The position numbers and the translations under genes were made by a program. This document shows positions 43,440-53,078 of a DNA stretch of 64,000 nt, one piece after another. The stretch is from Prevotella sp. (GTDB lineage Bacteria; Bacteroidota; Bacteroidia; Bacteroidales; Bacteroidaceae), in the NCBI GenBank assembly GCA_017619755.1, contig JAFZRU010000016.1, positions 1 through 64,000 of the forward strand, in the 5' to 3' direction. Below the pieces are notes generated by a model. It was given only the letters and a program-made list of their open reading frames with translations. It had not been told where the DNA came from and did not search any database. Each line of letters begins with the position of its first letter. Within the stretch, counting starts at the first letter, position 1.

Positions 43440-45242
43440 TCATTCTGCCGACATGTCGGCGACCATCTTCCTATACATGGCATACATCCTTGCACGGCTG
43501 ATGTATCCGATGAGTTTGCCGTCATGGTCGGTGACGGGCAGGACGGCGGCCTCTGTCTCCTCGAATTTCTTCATGACATCCTCCATAGGGTCGCTCACCC
43601 CGAGGGTGGCCGCCGGCGGTGTCATTAGTTGCGCCACGGTGAAATGATGGTATAGTTCGATGCGGAACATCACGTTGCGTATTTTGGCAATGTCGATTTC
43701 CCCGAGTAGCGTCCCGGCGGGGTCGAGCACGGGCATGAACGCCGTGTTGCTCATGCTCATGACATGCACGAGCCTTCCGAGCGGCAAGGTCTGTTCCACA
43801 GGCGTGTAGTTCTTGTCGATGATGCTCTCCAAACTCATGAGCGTCAGCACCGCCTTGTCAGTGTGGTGCGTGATGAGCTTCCCCTCCCTTGCGAGCCTCA
43901 TGCCATAGATGCTGTGCGGCTCGAAGATGATGATGGTGAGGTAAGCACAAATGCTGACAATCATGAGCGGTATGAACATCTGGTACCCCCCTGTGAGTTC
44001 GGCAATGAGGAAGATGCCGGTGAGCGGCGCATGCATGACACCCGCCATGACGCCCGCCATTCCCAAGAGAGCGAAGTTTTTCTCCGGCAGATAGATGCTC
44101 ACCTTGTTGATGTTCCACAGCCGAGAGAAGAAGAAGCCGGCGAAGGCACCGATGAAGAGCGAGGGTGCGAATGTACCTCCACATCCCCCTCCCCCATTGG
44201 TGGCCGATGTGGCAAACACCTTGAAAGCCAGCACCAGTCCGATGTAGTAGAGCAAGAGGTTTCCATGCCCGTAGAAGAGGGAGTTGTTGAGGATGGTGTT
44301 CCAGTCCGCCTCCGTCCTTCCGTTGAGCAGGATGTTGATGCTGGAATATCCCTCTCCATAGAGCGACGGAAAGAGGAAGATGAGACTGCTGAGCACGACA
44401 CCTCCGAGAGCCAGTTTGAGGTACCTGTGCTCCCCAAGTTTGCGGAACACATTCTCACACGCCGTCATCAGCCTGATGAAGTACAGGCTCACCAAGCCGC
44501 AGAAAATGCCGAGGAGAATGTTTGCCGGCACCCTCTCCACTTGCCACGGTGCGTCGAGGGTGAAATGGAAGAGGGAGTCGCTCCCGACGAAGATGTAGGT
44601 GAAACATGTGGCTGTGACGCTGGCGATGAGGATGGGCATGAGCGACGCCATGGTGAGGTCGATCATCAGCACCTCTATGGTGAAGACCAGTCCGGCCATA
44701 GGGGCTTTGAAGATGCCGGCGATGGCCGCCGACGCCCCGCAGCCCACCAGCACCATCATCGTCTTGCCGTCGAGTTTGAACATCTGTCCGAGGTTGCTGC
44801 CGATGGCGGAGCCAGTCAGGACGATGGGTGCCTCCGCTCCCACGCTTCCCCCGAAGCCGATGGTGATGGCCGATGCGATGACCGAACTCCAGCAGTTATG
44901 CCCTTTCAGTCTGCTTTGTTTCCTGCTGATGGCATACAGGATTCTGGTGATGCCATGGCTGATGTTGTCCTTGACAACATATCTTACAAAGAGCGAGGTG
45001 AGGTAGATGCCAATGACGGGGAAGACGAGATACAACCAGTTGAAAGACCGGATGTTGAAACCCGCAGTGAGCATCATCTCTATTTGTTTGATGAGGCTGT
45101 GCAGGATGAAAGCGGCAACGGCAGCGAAAAACCCCACGAAAAAACTCAACGCCAGAATGAACTGTCGCTCGGAGAGATGTTGCATTCTCCAGTTGTTGAG
45201 CTTTTCCGCCAGCGAGGGAGTGTTTTCGAGCGTTTCCGTCAT
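43440..45242 (-). CDS. CLC family chloride channel/transporter with CBS pair
   Basis: A 600-residue CLC protein with about a dozen membrane helices followed by two CBS domains (from about residue 460). The selectivity motif is GSVGAEAP at 132-139, with E137 in the position of the gating/proton glutamate; GGGCGGTFAPSLFIGAFAG is the second pore motif. The glutamate suggests a Cl-/H+ exchanger rather than a channel. The CBS pair may sense adenine nucleotides. It is 27 nt after the threonylcarbamoyl-AMP synthase gene. Confidence 0.93.
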   Translation of the reverse strand: MTETLENTPSLAEKLNNWRMQHLSERQFILALSFFVGFFAAVAAFILHSLIKQIEMMLTAGFNIRSFNWLYLVFPVIGIYLTSLFVRYVVKDNISHGITRILYAISRKQSRLKGHNCWSSVIASAITIGFGGSVGAEAPIVLTGSAIGSNLGQMFKLDGKTMMVLVGCGASAAIAGIFKAPMAGLVFTIEVLMIDLTMASLMPILIASVTATCFTYIFVGSDSLFHFTLDAPWQVERVPANILLGIFCGLVSLYFIRLMTACENVFRKLGEHRYLKLALGGVVLSSLIFLFPSLYGEGYSSINILLNGRTEADWNTILNNSLFYGHGNLLLYYIGLVLAFKVFATSATNGGGGCGGTFAPSLFIGAFAGFFFSRLWNINKVSIYLPEKNFALLGMAGVMAGVMHAPLTGIFLIAELTGGYQMFIPLMIVSICAYLTIIIFEPHSIYGMRLAREGKLITHHTDKAVLTLMSLESIIDKNYTPVEQTLPLGRLVHVMSMSNTAFMPVLDPAGTLLGEIDIAKIRNVMFRIELYHHFTVAQLMTPPAATLGVSDPMEDVMKKFEETEAAVLPVTDHDGKLIGYISRARMYAMYRKMVADMSAE

Positions 45243-45269
45243 GACTGTCAGGTTTGATTTCCAGGTGTG

Positions 45270-45848
45270 TTATCTTCTGATGACCTCTACTTCACCGTTT
45301 TGTCTTAGCCTGACGATGGAAGAAGGAGTATGTGGCTTTTTCTCCTGCCGTCTCGAAGTGCAGACATAATCTACAGCCTCAAGCAAGTCGGGAGCAATGT
45401 CTTTGAAATTGGACGCCGGCGGTTCGCCACTGATGTTGGCGCTGGTGGACACGATGGGTTTCTGGAAGCGGTAGCACAACTGGTTGGAAAAAGGCTCCCG
45501 TGTCACCCTGAGCGCCACGGAACCGTCCTCCGCCATGAGGTTGTGCGCCAGGTTGACAGCCCCGTCGAGGATGACCGTGACGGGCTTGGTCGCCAGTTCG
45601 ATGATGTCCCACGCTACGTTGGGTACGTCTCTGACGTATCTCTGCAACCGTGCCTCGCTATCTACCAAGCAGATGAGGGCCTTGCTGTCCTCCCTGTGCT
45701 TGATTTTGAAAACCTTCTCCACCGCTTCGGGGTTGGTGGCGTCACAGCCTATGCCCCACACGGTGTCGGTAGGATATAGGATGACGCCGCCCTTCTTCAT
45801 GACTTCGATGGCGGCCTTGATATCCTTGTCGTAAAAGGGATTTTGCAT
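45270..45848 (-). CDS. L-threonylcarbamoyladenylate synthase (Sua5/YrdC family)
   Basis: A 192-residue YrdC-domain protein making the threonylcarbamoyl-AMP used for t6A37 modification of tRNA. GGVILYPTDTVWGIGCDATN, KHREDSKALICLV, SVALRVTREPF and PIVSTSANISGEPP are the nucleotide-binding blocks. The start at 45848 (MQNPFYDKDI) matches single-domain YrdC/YciO proteins; a longer open frame upstream is unsupported. It lies 58 nt after the glycosyltransferase gene. Confidence 0.92.
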   Translation of the reverse strand: MQNPFYDKDIKAAIEVMKKGGVILYPTDTVWGIGCDATNPEAVEKVFKIKHREDSKALICLVDSEARLQRYVRDVPNVAWDIIELATKPVTVILDGAVNLAHNLMAEDGSVALRVTREPFSNQLCYRFQKPIVSTSANISGEPPASNFKDIAPDLLEAVDYVCTSRRQEKKPHTPSSIVRLRQNGEVEVIRR

Positions 45849-45906
45849 GTCGTTGATGATGATTCTATTCAACAGTTCTATATACCGGCCATCCCATGGC
45901 CTTGTA

Positions 45907-47040
45907 TCACAAATGATTATCGAGCAGCGCGTCAAGGGCTTTCCGAGCCTCTTCCACCGACCTGTCGCAAGTGAACATCTCCGCCACCCTTTTCCTTCCG
46001 GCCTCAGCATACCGGTCTCTCAACTTGTCATCGACCAGAAGTTTGTCTATGGCCTCCGCGTAGGCATCGATGTCACCCAATGGCACCTCTTCTCCTGTCT
46101 CTCCCTTGATGGAAACCCAGTTGACGCCGGAACCGACGAGCGTGAACGTCACCGGAACGCACCGGCAATACATGGCCTCCGCCAAGGCGATGCCAAAAGC
46201 CTCCTGCTTGGTGATGGAGGCGAAACCGAAGACATCGGCGGCATGGTAGTAGTATTTCAACTGCTCTTCGGGTATCCTCCCTACGAAGACCACCCTTTCC
46301 GAGTTGGCCATGGCCTTCAACCTTGGTGTCTCCACCCCGGTACCACCGATGACGAAAACACAGTCGGTCTTCACTTTCTTCTCCGCCTGGAGCAACAAGT
46401 CGATGCCTTTATAGGGGATGTGCCTTCCTACATAGAAGACGATTTTCTTGTTTCCAAACTTCTTCCGTATGTCATCGACCTTCTCGTCGTCTCCCGGTTT
46501 CAAATTGAAATCGTCGGCGATGATGCCGTTCTGCACCACCCGTATGCCCTCGCGATGGGGATAGATGGGACTTGTTGGATGCACGTAGTTGTCGCTGGTG
46601 GCGAGGATGAGGTCGGCCTTCCCCAACAGTTTTTTCTCCTGCTTCGAGACAAGTTTGTAGAGCATCCCCTTTCCGAGGATGTCGGAATGCCACAGCAACA
46701 CGAGTTTGGCATCCTTTGGCTTGAGTCTCAACGTGATGGGGTACAGGAAGGGATTGGGGCAGTGAAGCAGCAGGATGGCTGGTTGGTGCTTTTTGATGAT
46801 GGCCTTCAACTTGAAATAGTATGACCACGCAAGATCCTGGCTTGCCACCTTGATGAACGGAGCCACCCGATAGACCTTCACTCCTCCGACGACCTCCTCG
46901 GCGTCGTGTCCATCCTGGCTGAAACATACGACAACATTGTCGTACTCCCCAAGTCCCTCTGCGAGGTACTTGGTGACGGTCTCAATGCCACCCTCGTTGG
47001 GATGATAATATTTTGCTATGTGTAACAGCGTTTTCTTCAT
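45907..47040 (-). CDS. GT4 family glycosyltransferase
   Basis: A 377-residue GT-B glycosyltransferase. The N-terminal domain opens HIAKYYHPNEGGIETVTKYLAEGL; the donor-binding domain has KIVFYVGRHIPYKGIDLLLQA and the E-x7-E block (ASITKQEAFGIALAEAMYC). It would add a sugar to a lipid or polysaccharide acceptor at the inner membrane; substrates cannot be read. Its leader contains a MITE-like element (copy D). Confidence 0.93.
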   Translation of the reverse strand: MKKTLLHIAKYYHPNEGGIETVTKYLAEGLGEYDNVVVCFSQDGHDAEEVVGGVKVYRVAPFIKVASQDLAWSYYFKLKAIIKKHQPAILLLHCPNPFLYPITLRLKPKDAKLVLLWHSDILGKGMLYKLVSKQEKKLLGKADLILATSDNYVHPTSPIYPHREGIRVVQNGIIADDFNLKPGDDEKVDDIRKKFGNKKIVFYVGRHIPYKGIDLLLQAEKKVKTDCVFVIGGTGVETPRLKAMANSERVVFVGRIPEEQLKYYYHAADVFGFASITKQEAFGIALAEAMYCRCVPVTFTLVGSGVNWVSIKGETGEEVPLGDIDAYAEAIDKLLVDDKLRDRYAEAGRKRVAEMFTCDRSVEEARKALDALLDNHL

Positions 47041-47079
47041 CTCGTCAATTTTCCTTCCCCGTCATGCCTTGACATTCGT

Positions 47080-47246
47080 GGTTATTACTCAGTCATACTA
47101 ATGCTCATCGGGATTTGTAATCCCGGTGTTTTGATTATCAGGATTTTTAATCCGAATATCGCATTACAAATGCTTATATTCAATGCGGCCAGATTGCAAA
47201 TCCGACCGAGCGTCGCACTCATTTGAATGACGACTGAGTTGTTACC
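47080..47246. mobile_element. MITE-like element, copy D, with four mini-palindromes
   Basis: About 167 bp bounded by GGTTATTACTCAGTC and its inverted partner GACTGAGTTGTTACC. Inside are four ATT-NNN-AAT palindromes with 3-nt loops: CGGGATT-TGT-AATCCCG (47109-47125), GGATT-TTT-AATCC (47141-47153), GCATT-ACA-AATGC (47161-47173) and an imperfect one centred at 47197. Loop centres are spaced 30, 20 and 30 nt. The ends resemble those of copies A-C but the interior differs. It lies between a -7 box and the glycosyltransferase start. Confidence 0.6.
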
Positions 47247-47263
47247 ATACATGGTTGGAGTTG

Positions 47264-47271
47264 CAAAATTA
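47264..47271 (-). promoter_or_regulatory. -7 promoter element upstream of the glycosyltransferase gene
   Basis: TAATTTTG on the minus strand matches TAnnTTTG; no TTTG at the normal -33 distance. It is 224 nt from the start codon, with element D between. Confidence 0.4.
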
Positions 47272-47345
47272 GCAAAAAATCTGTTAAACGTGTATTTTTT
47301 GCATAAAAAAGACATTTTGGGATGCAAAATGCGTTTTAAGGGTGC

Positions 47346-47375
47346 CAAAAAGCCGCGCCCAAACGGGTCGCGGCT
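47346..47375 (-). terminator. terminator of the ROK kinase gene
   Basis: AGCCGCG (47351-47357) pairs with CGCGGCT (47369-47375), with inner CC/GG pairs. On the minus strand the stem is followed by TTTTTGG. It lies 30 nt after the kinase stop codon. Confidence 0.75.
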
Positions 47376-47404
47376 CCAATATTGTTTCAAGAGTTGCGTC
47401 GATA

Positions 47405-48382
47405 TCAGATTTCCCATCCTATGGCCGAAGCGCCGAGCACTGCTGCCGAAGCGCCATCGAGGCCGCTGATGAGGAATTTGGCCTTTCCCTTGAAGATGGA
47501 CATCACCTTCTCATTATAACTCCGCTTGATGGGTTCCATGATGAGGTCGCCCGCCTTCACCAAGCCACCGAAGAAGATAAATGCCTCGGGTGAGGAGAAT
47601 GCTGCGAAGTCGGCACAAGCGGCGCCCAACATCTCTCCAGTGAACTCAAACACCTGCTTGGCCAGTTCATCACCCTTTCCTGCTGCGATGGAGACGTCGA
47701 GAGACGTGATGTCATCGGGGTTCATCTCACGGAGGAGAGAAGGTTTGTCGGATGAGAGAAGGAACTCCCTTGCCGAGCGAGCCACTCCAGTAGCTGAGCA
47801 ATAGGCCTCGAGGCATCCTTTGCGACCGCAGCCACAAATTCTTCCGTTCTCCCTCTGCATGGTGACATGACCCAGCTCACCGGCGAAGCCGTCGCATCCA
47901 TATACGAGTTGCCCGTTGATGACAATGCCCGAACCCACTCCCGTACCGAGTGTGAGCACGATGAAATTCTTCATCCCTCGTGCCACGCCATAAATCATCT
48001 CGCCGATGGCGGCCGCATTGGCATCATTGGTGAGAGCCACTGGCACGCCGAGTCTGTCGCTGAAGAGTTTTGCGAGCGGCACAATGCCGTTGTGTCCCCA
48101 TGAGAGGTTGGGTGCAAATTCAATGGTACCGTTGTAGTAATTGCCGTTGGGTGCTCCAATTCCCATTGCCTTGATGGTTTCGATACCGCCCACCTGCTCG
48201 ATGATGACCTGCAGGGCCTGCACACAAGCGTCTACATAGTCCTCCACTTTGTCATAGCCTTGTGTCTTGATGGCTGTGGTAGCCTTGATTTCACCACGAC
48301 TGTCAACGATTCCAAATACGGAGTTGGTGCCTCCCAAGTCCAACCCTATCACATAGGGTTTATTAATCTCTTTTGTTTCCAT
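47405..48382 (-). CDS. ROK family sugar kinase (glucokinase-type)
   Basis: A 325-residue ROK kinase. ATP site GLDLGGTNSVFGIVD near the N-terminus, catalytic region NDANAAAIGE, and the ROK zinc motif GHVTMQRENGRICGCGRKGCLEAYCSATG with CxCGxxGCxE. It phosphorylates glucose or a related hexose with ATP. A single-gene unit with its own promoter and terminator. The absence of a helix-turn-helix domain argues for an enzyme rather than a repressor. Confidence 0.93.
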   Translation of the reverse strand: METKEINKPYVIGLDLGGTNSVFGIVDSRGEIKATTAIKTQGYDKVEDYVDACVQALQVIIEQVGGIETIKAMGIGAPNGNYYNGTIEFAPNLSWGHNGIVPLAKLFSDRLGVPVALTNDANAAAIGEMIYGVARGMKNFIVLTLGTGVGSGIVINGQLVYGCDGFAGELGHVTMQRENGRICGCGRKGCLEAYCSATGVARSAREFLLSSDKPSLLREMNPDDITSLDVSIAAGKGDELAKQVFEFTGEMLGAACADFAAFSSPEAFIFFGGLVKAGDLIMEPIKRSYNEKVMSIFKGKAKFLISGLDGASAAVLGASAIGWEI

Positions 48383-48429
48383 GCTATTATTATAATGTTA
48401 ATAAGTTGATAAGTTCAATAAACACTTGG

Positions 48430-48460
48430 CAAAGATAGCAAAAAAAGGCCACGATGCAAA
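48430..48460 (-). promoter_or_regulatory. promoter of the ROK kinase gene
   Basis: On the minus strand TTTG (48457-48460), 19-nt spacer, TATCTTTG (48430-48437): full consensus, 48 nt before the start codon. Confidence 0.7.
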
Positions 48461-48515
48461 GTTTTACGCCCAAAATTTGCTTTATTCACAAAAAATTAGC
48501 AATTTTGCATTCGCT

Positions 48516-49184
48516 ATGCCTTTCGAGTTCCATATCAACATCCTCGACACCATCTTCAAAGGCTTGATCATAGGTGTGCTGGCATCGGCCCCCATGGGGC
48601 CTGTGGGCATTTTGTGTGTGCAACGGACACTGAACAAGGGTCGTTGGTATGGCTTCGTGACCGGATTGGGTGCCACGGCGAGCGACTTCATCTACGCCAT
48701 CATCACTGGCGTGGGCATGAGTTTCGTGATGGACATGGTGAACAACACCCAGAACCGCTTCTTCCTCCAAATCACGGGAAGTATCATGCTATTGGTCTTC
48801 GGCATCATCAGTTTCCGCTCCAACCCCACTCGCAACATGCACCACAGCGGCACAACGAAAGGCTCTTACCTCCACAACGGCGTGACGGCCTTCTTGGTGA
48901 CACTTTCCAACCCCCTCATCATCCTCCTCTTCATGGCCACCTTCGCGCAGTTGGCGTTCATCATCCCCGACCACCCGTTGGAGATGTTCATCGGCTATCT
49001 GAGCATCGTGGCAGGAGCCCTGATGTGGTGGTACGGCCTGACCTGGCTCGTTGACAAGGTGAAGAACATCTTCGACGACTACGGCATCATCCTCATCAAC
49101 CGCATCATCGGAAGCGTGGTGATCATCATCTCGCTCGTCGTGTTGCTTGGCACCGTCTTCAACCTCTTCACCTTCCATTACTGA
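48516..49184 (+). CDS. LysE-type exporter family membrane protein
   Basis: A 222-residue inner-membrane protein with about six helices. The LysE/RhtB signature is near the N-terminus: FKGLIIGVLASAPMGPVGILCVQRTLNKGRWYGFVTGLGATASDFIYA. NPLIILLFMATFAQL is the second conserved block. Members export amino acids or small metabolites. The start at 48516 (MPFEFHINILDTIFK) removes an upstream stretch lacking protein character. It lies 40 nt before the DUF4924 gene. Confidence 0.85.
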   Translation: MPFEFHINILDTIFKGLIIGVLASAPMGPVGILCVQRTLNKGRWYGFVTGLGATASDFIYAIITGVGMSFVMDMVNNTQNRFFLQITGSIMLLVFGIISFRSNPTRNMHHSGTTKGSYLHNGVTAFLVTLSNPLIILLFMATFAQLAFIIPDHPLEMFIGYLSIVAGALMWWYGLTWLVDKVKNIFDDYGIILINRIIGSVVIIISLVVLLGTVFNLFTFHY

Positions 49185-49224
49185 CCCAAAAACCGACATA
49201 GAACACTCGCACCGACCTCATTCC

Positions 49225-49770
49225 ATGTACATAGCCCAAGAACTAAGGAAAAAGAACATCGCCGAATACCTGCTCTACATGTGGCAGGTGGAAGACCTTT
49301 TGCGCGCCTACGGCTGCAACTTCTCGACACTTCGCCGCGAATACCTCAGCCGTTTCGACTGCACGGAAGAACAAAAAGAAGACTTGACCGACTGGTATGC
49401 CGACCTCATCCGCATGCTCACGCAGGAAGGATGCCGCGAGAAAGGGCATCTGCAAATCAACAAGATTGTGGAAGGCGAACTCAACGAACTCCACCATCGC
49501 CTGTTGGACAGCCCCAAGTTCCCTTTCTACCGCTCCCAATACTACAAGGTGCTTCCCTACATCGTGGAGTTGCGCAAGCGAGGTGGAGACAAGTCCGTCA
49601 GCGAGGTGGAGACCTGCCTCGACGCCCTCTACGGCGTGATGATCCTCCGTTTGCAGAAAAAAGAAATCTCCCCCGACACCACCCATGCCATCGAGGAGAT
49701 GAGCACGCTCTTGGGGATGCTCTCCGACTATTATTTCAAGGACAAGGCGGGCGAGTTGGAAACAGAATGA
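49225..49770 (+). CDS. DUF4924 family protein
   Basis: A 181-residue helical cytoplasmic protein of a Bacteroidetes-specific family (MYIAQELRKKNIAEYLLYMWQVEDLLRAYGC is the recognisable start). Function unknown. Placed between a LysE-type exporter and rfbD in an apparent operon; the rfbD start is 31 nt downstream. Confidence 0.85.
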   Translation: MYIAQELRKKNIAEYLLYMWQVEDLLRAYGCNFSTLRREYLSRFDCTEEQKEDLTDWYADLIRMLTQEGCREKGHLQINKIVEGELNELHHRLLDSPKFPFYRSQYYKVLPYIVELRKRGGDKSVSEVETCLDALYGVMILRLQKKEISPDTTHAIEEMSTLLGMLSDYYFKDKAGELETE

Positions 49771-49801
49771 CCTCCGTCGGCTCTTCAAAACAAGACAAGC
49801 A

Positions 49802-50662
49802 ATGAACATTCTCATCACCGGGTGCAACGGCCAATTAGGCAGCGAACTACGTCTGCAGCAGTCTGCGCACCCCACCCATCATTTCATCAACACCGACATC
49901 GGCGAGCTCGACATCAGCAACCAAGAGCAAGTGGATGGGTTCGTGGCAGAACACCAAATTGATGGCATCATCAACTGTGCCGCCTACACCGCTGTAGATA
50001 AGGCGGAGGGTGACAAGGAGCGTTGCACCACGCTCAACACGCTGGCCCCCGCCTACCTCGCCAACGCCGTGGAACAGTGCGGCGGATGGCTCATCCAAAT
50101 CTCCACCGACTACGTGTTCAACGGCAAGGCTTACACCCCCTACGTGGAAAGCGACACCCCATCCCCCGACAGCGTCTATGGCAGCACCAAACTGGCCTCC
50201 GAACTTGGCGTGTCGAAATTCTGCCACCGTGCCATGGTGGTCCGCACCGCTTGGCTTTACAGCTGCTTCGGCCACAACTTCGTGAAAACCATGCTCCGCT
50301 TGGGGAAGGAGAAACCCCAAATCGGCGTGGTAGCCGACCAAATAGGCTCTCCGACCTACGCCCGCGACCTGGCCTCCGCCCTGCTGTCCATCGTGGAACA
50401 AGGCGTGCAGCCCGGTGTGTTCCATTACACCAACGAGGGTGTTGCCAGTTGGTATGACTTTGCCAAGGCCGTTCACCGTATCTATGGCATCGACGGCTGC
50501 GAGGTCCTCCCCCTCCACACCAGCGAATACCCCACCGCCGCTCATCGCCCACCCTATTCCGTACTCGACAAAACAAAGATCAAGCAGGCCTACCACCTCT
50601 CCATCCCCCATTGGGAGGACTCCCTACGGGACTGCATCAAAACCATCAAGGAACATGAATAA
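49802..50662 (+). CDS. rfbD: dTDP-4-dehydrorhamnose reductase
   Basis: A 286-residue short-chain dehydrogenase making dTDP-L-rhamnose for surface polysaccharide. [16 protein letters not shown] is the NADPH-binding turn; [15 protein letters not shown] and the active-site YGSTKLASE (Tyr-x3-Lys) follow. The other rfb genes are not here. Overlaps prfC by 8 nt. Confidence 0.94.
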   Translation: MNILITGCNGQLGSELRLQQSAHPTHHFINTDIGELDISNQEQVDGFVAEHQIDGIINCAAYTAVDKAEGDKERCTTLNTLAPAYLANAVEQCGGWLIQISTDYVFNGKAYTPYVESDTPSPDSVYGSTKLASELGVSKFCHRAMVVRTAWLYSCFGHNFVKTMLRLGKEKPQIGVVADQIGSPTYARDLASALLSIVEQGVQPGVFHYTNEGVASWYDFAKAVHRIYGIDGCEVLPLHTSEYPTAAHRPPYSVLDKTKIKQAYHLSIPHWEDSLRDCIKTIKEHE

Positions 50663-52223
50663 CGAGATTGAAAGGCGACGCACGTTCGCCATCATTTCCC
50701 ACCCCGACGCCGGCAAGACGACGCTTACGGAGAAATTCCTCCTCTTCGGCGGTCAAATACAAGTGGCCGGCGCCGTGAAGAGCAACAAAATACGCAAGAC
50801 AGCCACCTCCGACTGGATGGACATCGAGAAGCAGCGCGGCATCTCCGTCTCCACCTCCGTCATGGAGTTCGACTACGAGGGGTACAAGGTGAACATCCTC
50901 GACACCCCGGGTCACCAGGACTTCGCGGAGGACACCTACCGCACCTTGACCGCTGTGGATTCAGCCATCATCGTCGTCGATGGTGCCAAGGGCGTTGAGA
51001 CCCAGACAAGGAAACTGATGAATGTCTGCCGCATGCGCAACACCCCCGTCATCATCTTCGTGAACAAGATGGACCGCGAGGGTCGCGACCCCTTCGACCT
51101 TTTGGACGAGTTGGAGCAGGAGTTGCAAATCCAAGTGCGCCCCCTGTCGTGGCCCATCAACCAAGGTGCCCGTTTCAAAGGCGTTTACAACATCTACGAG
51201 CAGAAGCTCGACCTTTTCACACCGGACAAACAGCGAGTGACGGAGAAGGTGGAGGTGTCGATAGACAGTGAAGAGTTAGACAGCCATGTGGGAGCCGCTG
51301 ATGCCAATCAGTTGCGTGAGGACTTGGACCTCATCGGAGGCGTTTACCCCGAGTTCGATGTAGCCGACTACCGCCAGGCCACCGTCGCCCCGGTGTTCTT
51401 CGGCAGTGCGCTCAACAATTTCGGCGTGCAGGAACTATTGAACTGCTTTGTGAAAATCGCCCCCAGCCCACGTCCCACGAAGGCCGAGGAGCGCGACGTC
51501 CAGCCCGAGGAGGAGAAATTCACCGGCTTCATTTTCAAGATTACAGCAAACATCGACCCCAACCACCGCTCTTGCATCGCCTTCTGCAAGGTGTGCAGCG
51601 GCCGTTTCATGCGCAACCAACCCTACTATCATGTCCGACAGGACAAGACGCTACGCTTCACCTCTCCCACGCAGTTCATGGCCCAGAGGAAATCCACGGT
51701 CGATGAGGCATGGCCGGGCGACATCATCGGTCTCCCCGACAACGGCATTTTCAAGATTGGCGACACGCTGACAGAGGGCGAACACCTCCATTTCCGCGGC
51801 CTCCCCTCCTTCTCTCCGGAGATGTTCAAATACATTGAGAACGATGACCCGATGAAGGCCAAGCAGTTGGCGAAAGGCATCGAGCAGTTGATGGACGAGG
51901 GTGTGGCGCAGCTGTTCATCAACCAGTTCAACGGTCGCAAGATCATCGGCACGGTGGGCCAGCTCCAATTCGAGGTCATCCAATATCGCTTGGAGAACGA
52001 GTACAACGCGAAATGCCGATGGGAGCCGGTGCATCTTCACAAGGCCTGCTGGATAGAGTCGGACGACGATGCAGAACTGGAGAATTTCAAGCGTCGCAAA
52101 TACCAGTACATGGCCAAGGACCGCGAAGGCCGCGACGTCTTCCTCGCCGACAGCGGCTATGTGTTGTCAATGGCACAGGAGGACTTCAAACACATCAAGT
52201 TCCATTTCACATCGGAATTCTAA
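50655..52223 (+). CDS. prfC: peptide chain release factor 3
   Basis: A 522-residue translational GTPase that recycles RF1/RF2 after termination. P-loop [13 protein letters not shown], switch [16 protein letters not shown], guanine recognition NKMDREGRD; domains II and III follow with the RF3-type C-terminus ([21 protein letters not shown]). The start at 50655 ([13 protein letters not shown]) overlaps rfbD by 8 nt. Ends before a strong terminator. Confidence 0.96.
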   Translation: MNNEIERRRTFAIISHPDAGKTTLTEKFLLFGGQIQVAGAVKSNKIRKTATSDWMDIEKQRGISVSTSVMEFDYEGYKVNILDTPGHQDFAEDTYRTLTAVDSAIIVVDGAKGVETQTRKLMNVCRMRNTPVIIFVNKMDREGRDPFDLLDELEQELQIQVRPLSWPINQGARFKGVYNIYEQKLDLFTPDKQRVTEKVEVSIDSEELDSHVGAADANQLREDLDLIGGVYPEFDVADYRQATVAPVFFGSALNNFGVQELLNCFVKIAPSPRPTKAEERDVQPEEEKFTGFIFKITANIDPNHRSCIAFCKVCSGRFMRNQPYYHVRQDKTLRFTSPTQFMAQRKSTVDEAWPGDIIGLPDNGIFKIGDTLTEGEHLHFRGLPSFSPEMFKYIENDDPMKAKQLAKGIEQLMDEGVAQLFINQFNGRKIIGTVGQLQFEVIQYRLENEYNAKCRWEPVHLHKACWIESDDDAELENFKRRKYQYMAKDREGRDVFLADSGYVLSMAQEDFKHIKFHFTSEF

Positions 52224-52230
52224 CACAGAG

Positions 52231-52252
52231 AAAGCCCTCCTCGGAGGGCTTT
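52231..52252 (+). terminator. terminator of the rfbD-prfC transcript
   Basis: AAAGCCCTCC and GGAGGGCTTT form a perfect 10-bp stem 7 nt after the prfC stop, followed by CATATTTT. Confidence 0.8.
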
Positions 52253-52324
52253 CATATTTTATAGAACATCAAATAAGCACGAACTCCAAAGTCTTGTGTT
52301 TTTTTATTTTCACATCCTATTCCG

Positions 52325-52443
52325 GTAACAATTCAGCGTTATTTTTTTCAACACGAATTTCCACGAATTAATCAGAAATTATTTACTAAAGTGTCCCACC
52401 CTTAAAGCATTTATGTTTTAATGTTATTCGTTGAATAATCACC
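52325..52443. mobile_element. MITE-like element, copy C (internally deleted)
   Basis: About 119 bp starting GGTAACAATTCAGCG and ending GTTATTCGTTGAATAATCACC, with the shared interior CAACACGAATTTCCACGAATTAATC after the left end. The middle part found in copies A and B (GGACGTAAATCATTC and on) is missing. It lies between the converging prfC and STAS-like genes. Confidence 0.65.
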
Positions 52444-52456
52444 TCTACCGATTGCA

Positions 52457-52801
52457 TTATATGGTGAGCAAGTATTTCGAGAAACTCTCCATATCATCGA
52501 ACTCATACATTTTGGCGTTTCCGACACCACGCTTGCGATCACGGTTGCGCCCCTCGCTCACCTTTTTCATCATCACCGCCACGTCGTCGTTCATATTGAC
52601 GAAAGAAAAGGTCTTACCTTTCTTATCATCGACAATGTTGCACACTTCGTCAGCAAACGAACGCGACATAAAGCCGACGCCCTCAAAGTCGAGCGTCACT
52701 TCATCTGCCGCATCATCAATGCTGGCGCACAATTCAGAAGCCCTGGAGCGGGTGTAGAGGTCTGCGCTGTAGATGGCCTGTAATCTTATTGTCTGTTTCA
52801 T
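52457..52801 (-). CDS. STAS-like domain protein (DUF4325)
   Basis: A 114-residue protein starting MKQTIRLQAIYSADLYTRSRASEL. EVTLDFEGVGFMSRSFADEV is the STAS-like core in which Ser/Arg-Ser-Phe-Ala-Asp-Glu is typical of DUF4325. Such proteins are often antagonists partnered with a GHKL ATPase or other regulator, but no partner is adjacent. A start upstream of 52801 would lie beyond the promoter. Its 3' end is 14 nt from MITE copy C. Confidence 0.8.
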   Translation of the reverse strand: MKQTIRLQAIYSADLYTRSRASELCASIDDAADEVTLDFEGVGFMSRSFADEVCNIVDDKKGKTFSFVNMNDDVAVMMKKVSEGRNRDRKRGVGNAKMYEFDDMESFSKYLLTI

Positions 52802-52823
52802 ATTGTTACCATTTATTTCGATG

Positions 52824-52854
52824 CAAAGATAGTGTTTTTTTCGTGAAATACAAC
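52824..52854 (-). promoter_or_regulatory. promoter of the STAS-like gene
   Basis: On the minus strand TATCTTTG (52824-52831) with GTTG 19 nt upstream (52851-52854), one mismatch to the -33 TTTG. Confidence 0.55.
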
Positions 52855-53078
52855 TCGACTTTAACAAAAATCTATTTTCTTAAGCCTACTATGAACCTAA
52901 AGAACTTAACCATGCTTAAATACATCGAAGAGTTGTTTGCCATTCGGGTAATATAGTGTGTTGAATCCAAAAAACTTCATTTAAAGGAATCGAATGATAA
53001 CACACCAAAGCGAACAAAAAATAAATCAAAAATAAGAGCAATAGAATTCTCATAACGAGTTTTTATAGGTATTATCAG

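Noticed and set aside
43764..45257. A 497-codon plus-strand open frame
   Set aside because: It lies entirely opposite the CLC channel gene; its product is a low-complexity run of acidic and basic residues with no domain, typical of antisense shadow frames in GC-rich genes.
47085..47417. A 110-codon minus-strand frame in the spacer before the glycosyltransferase gene
   Set aside because: It runs through the ROK kinase terminator, a -7 element and MITE-like element D and has no protein character.
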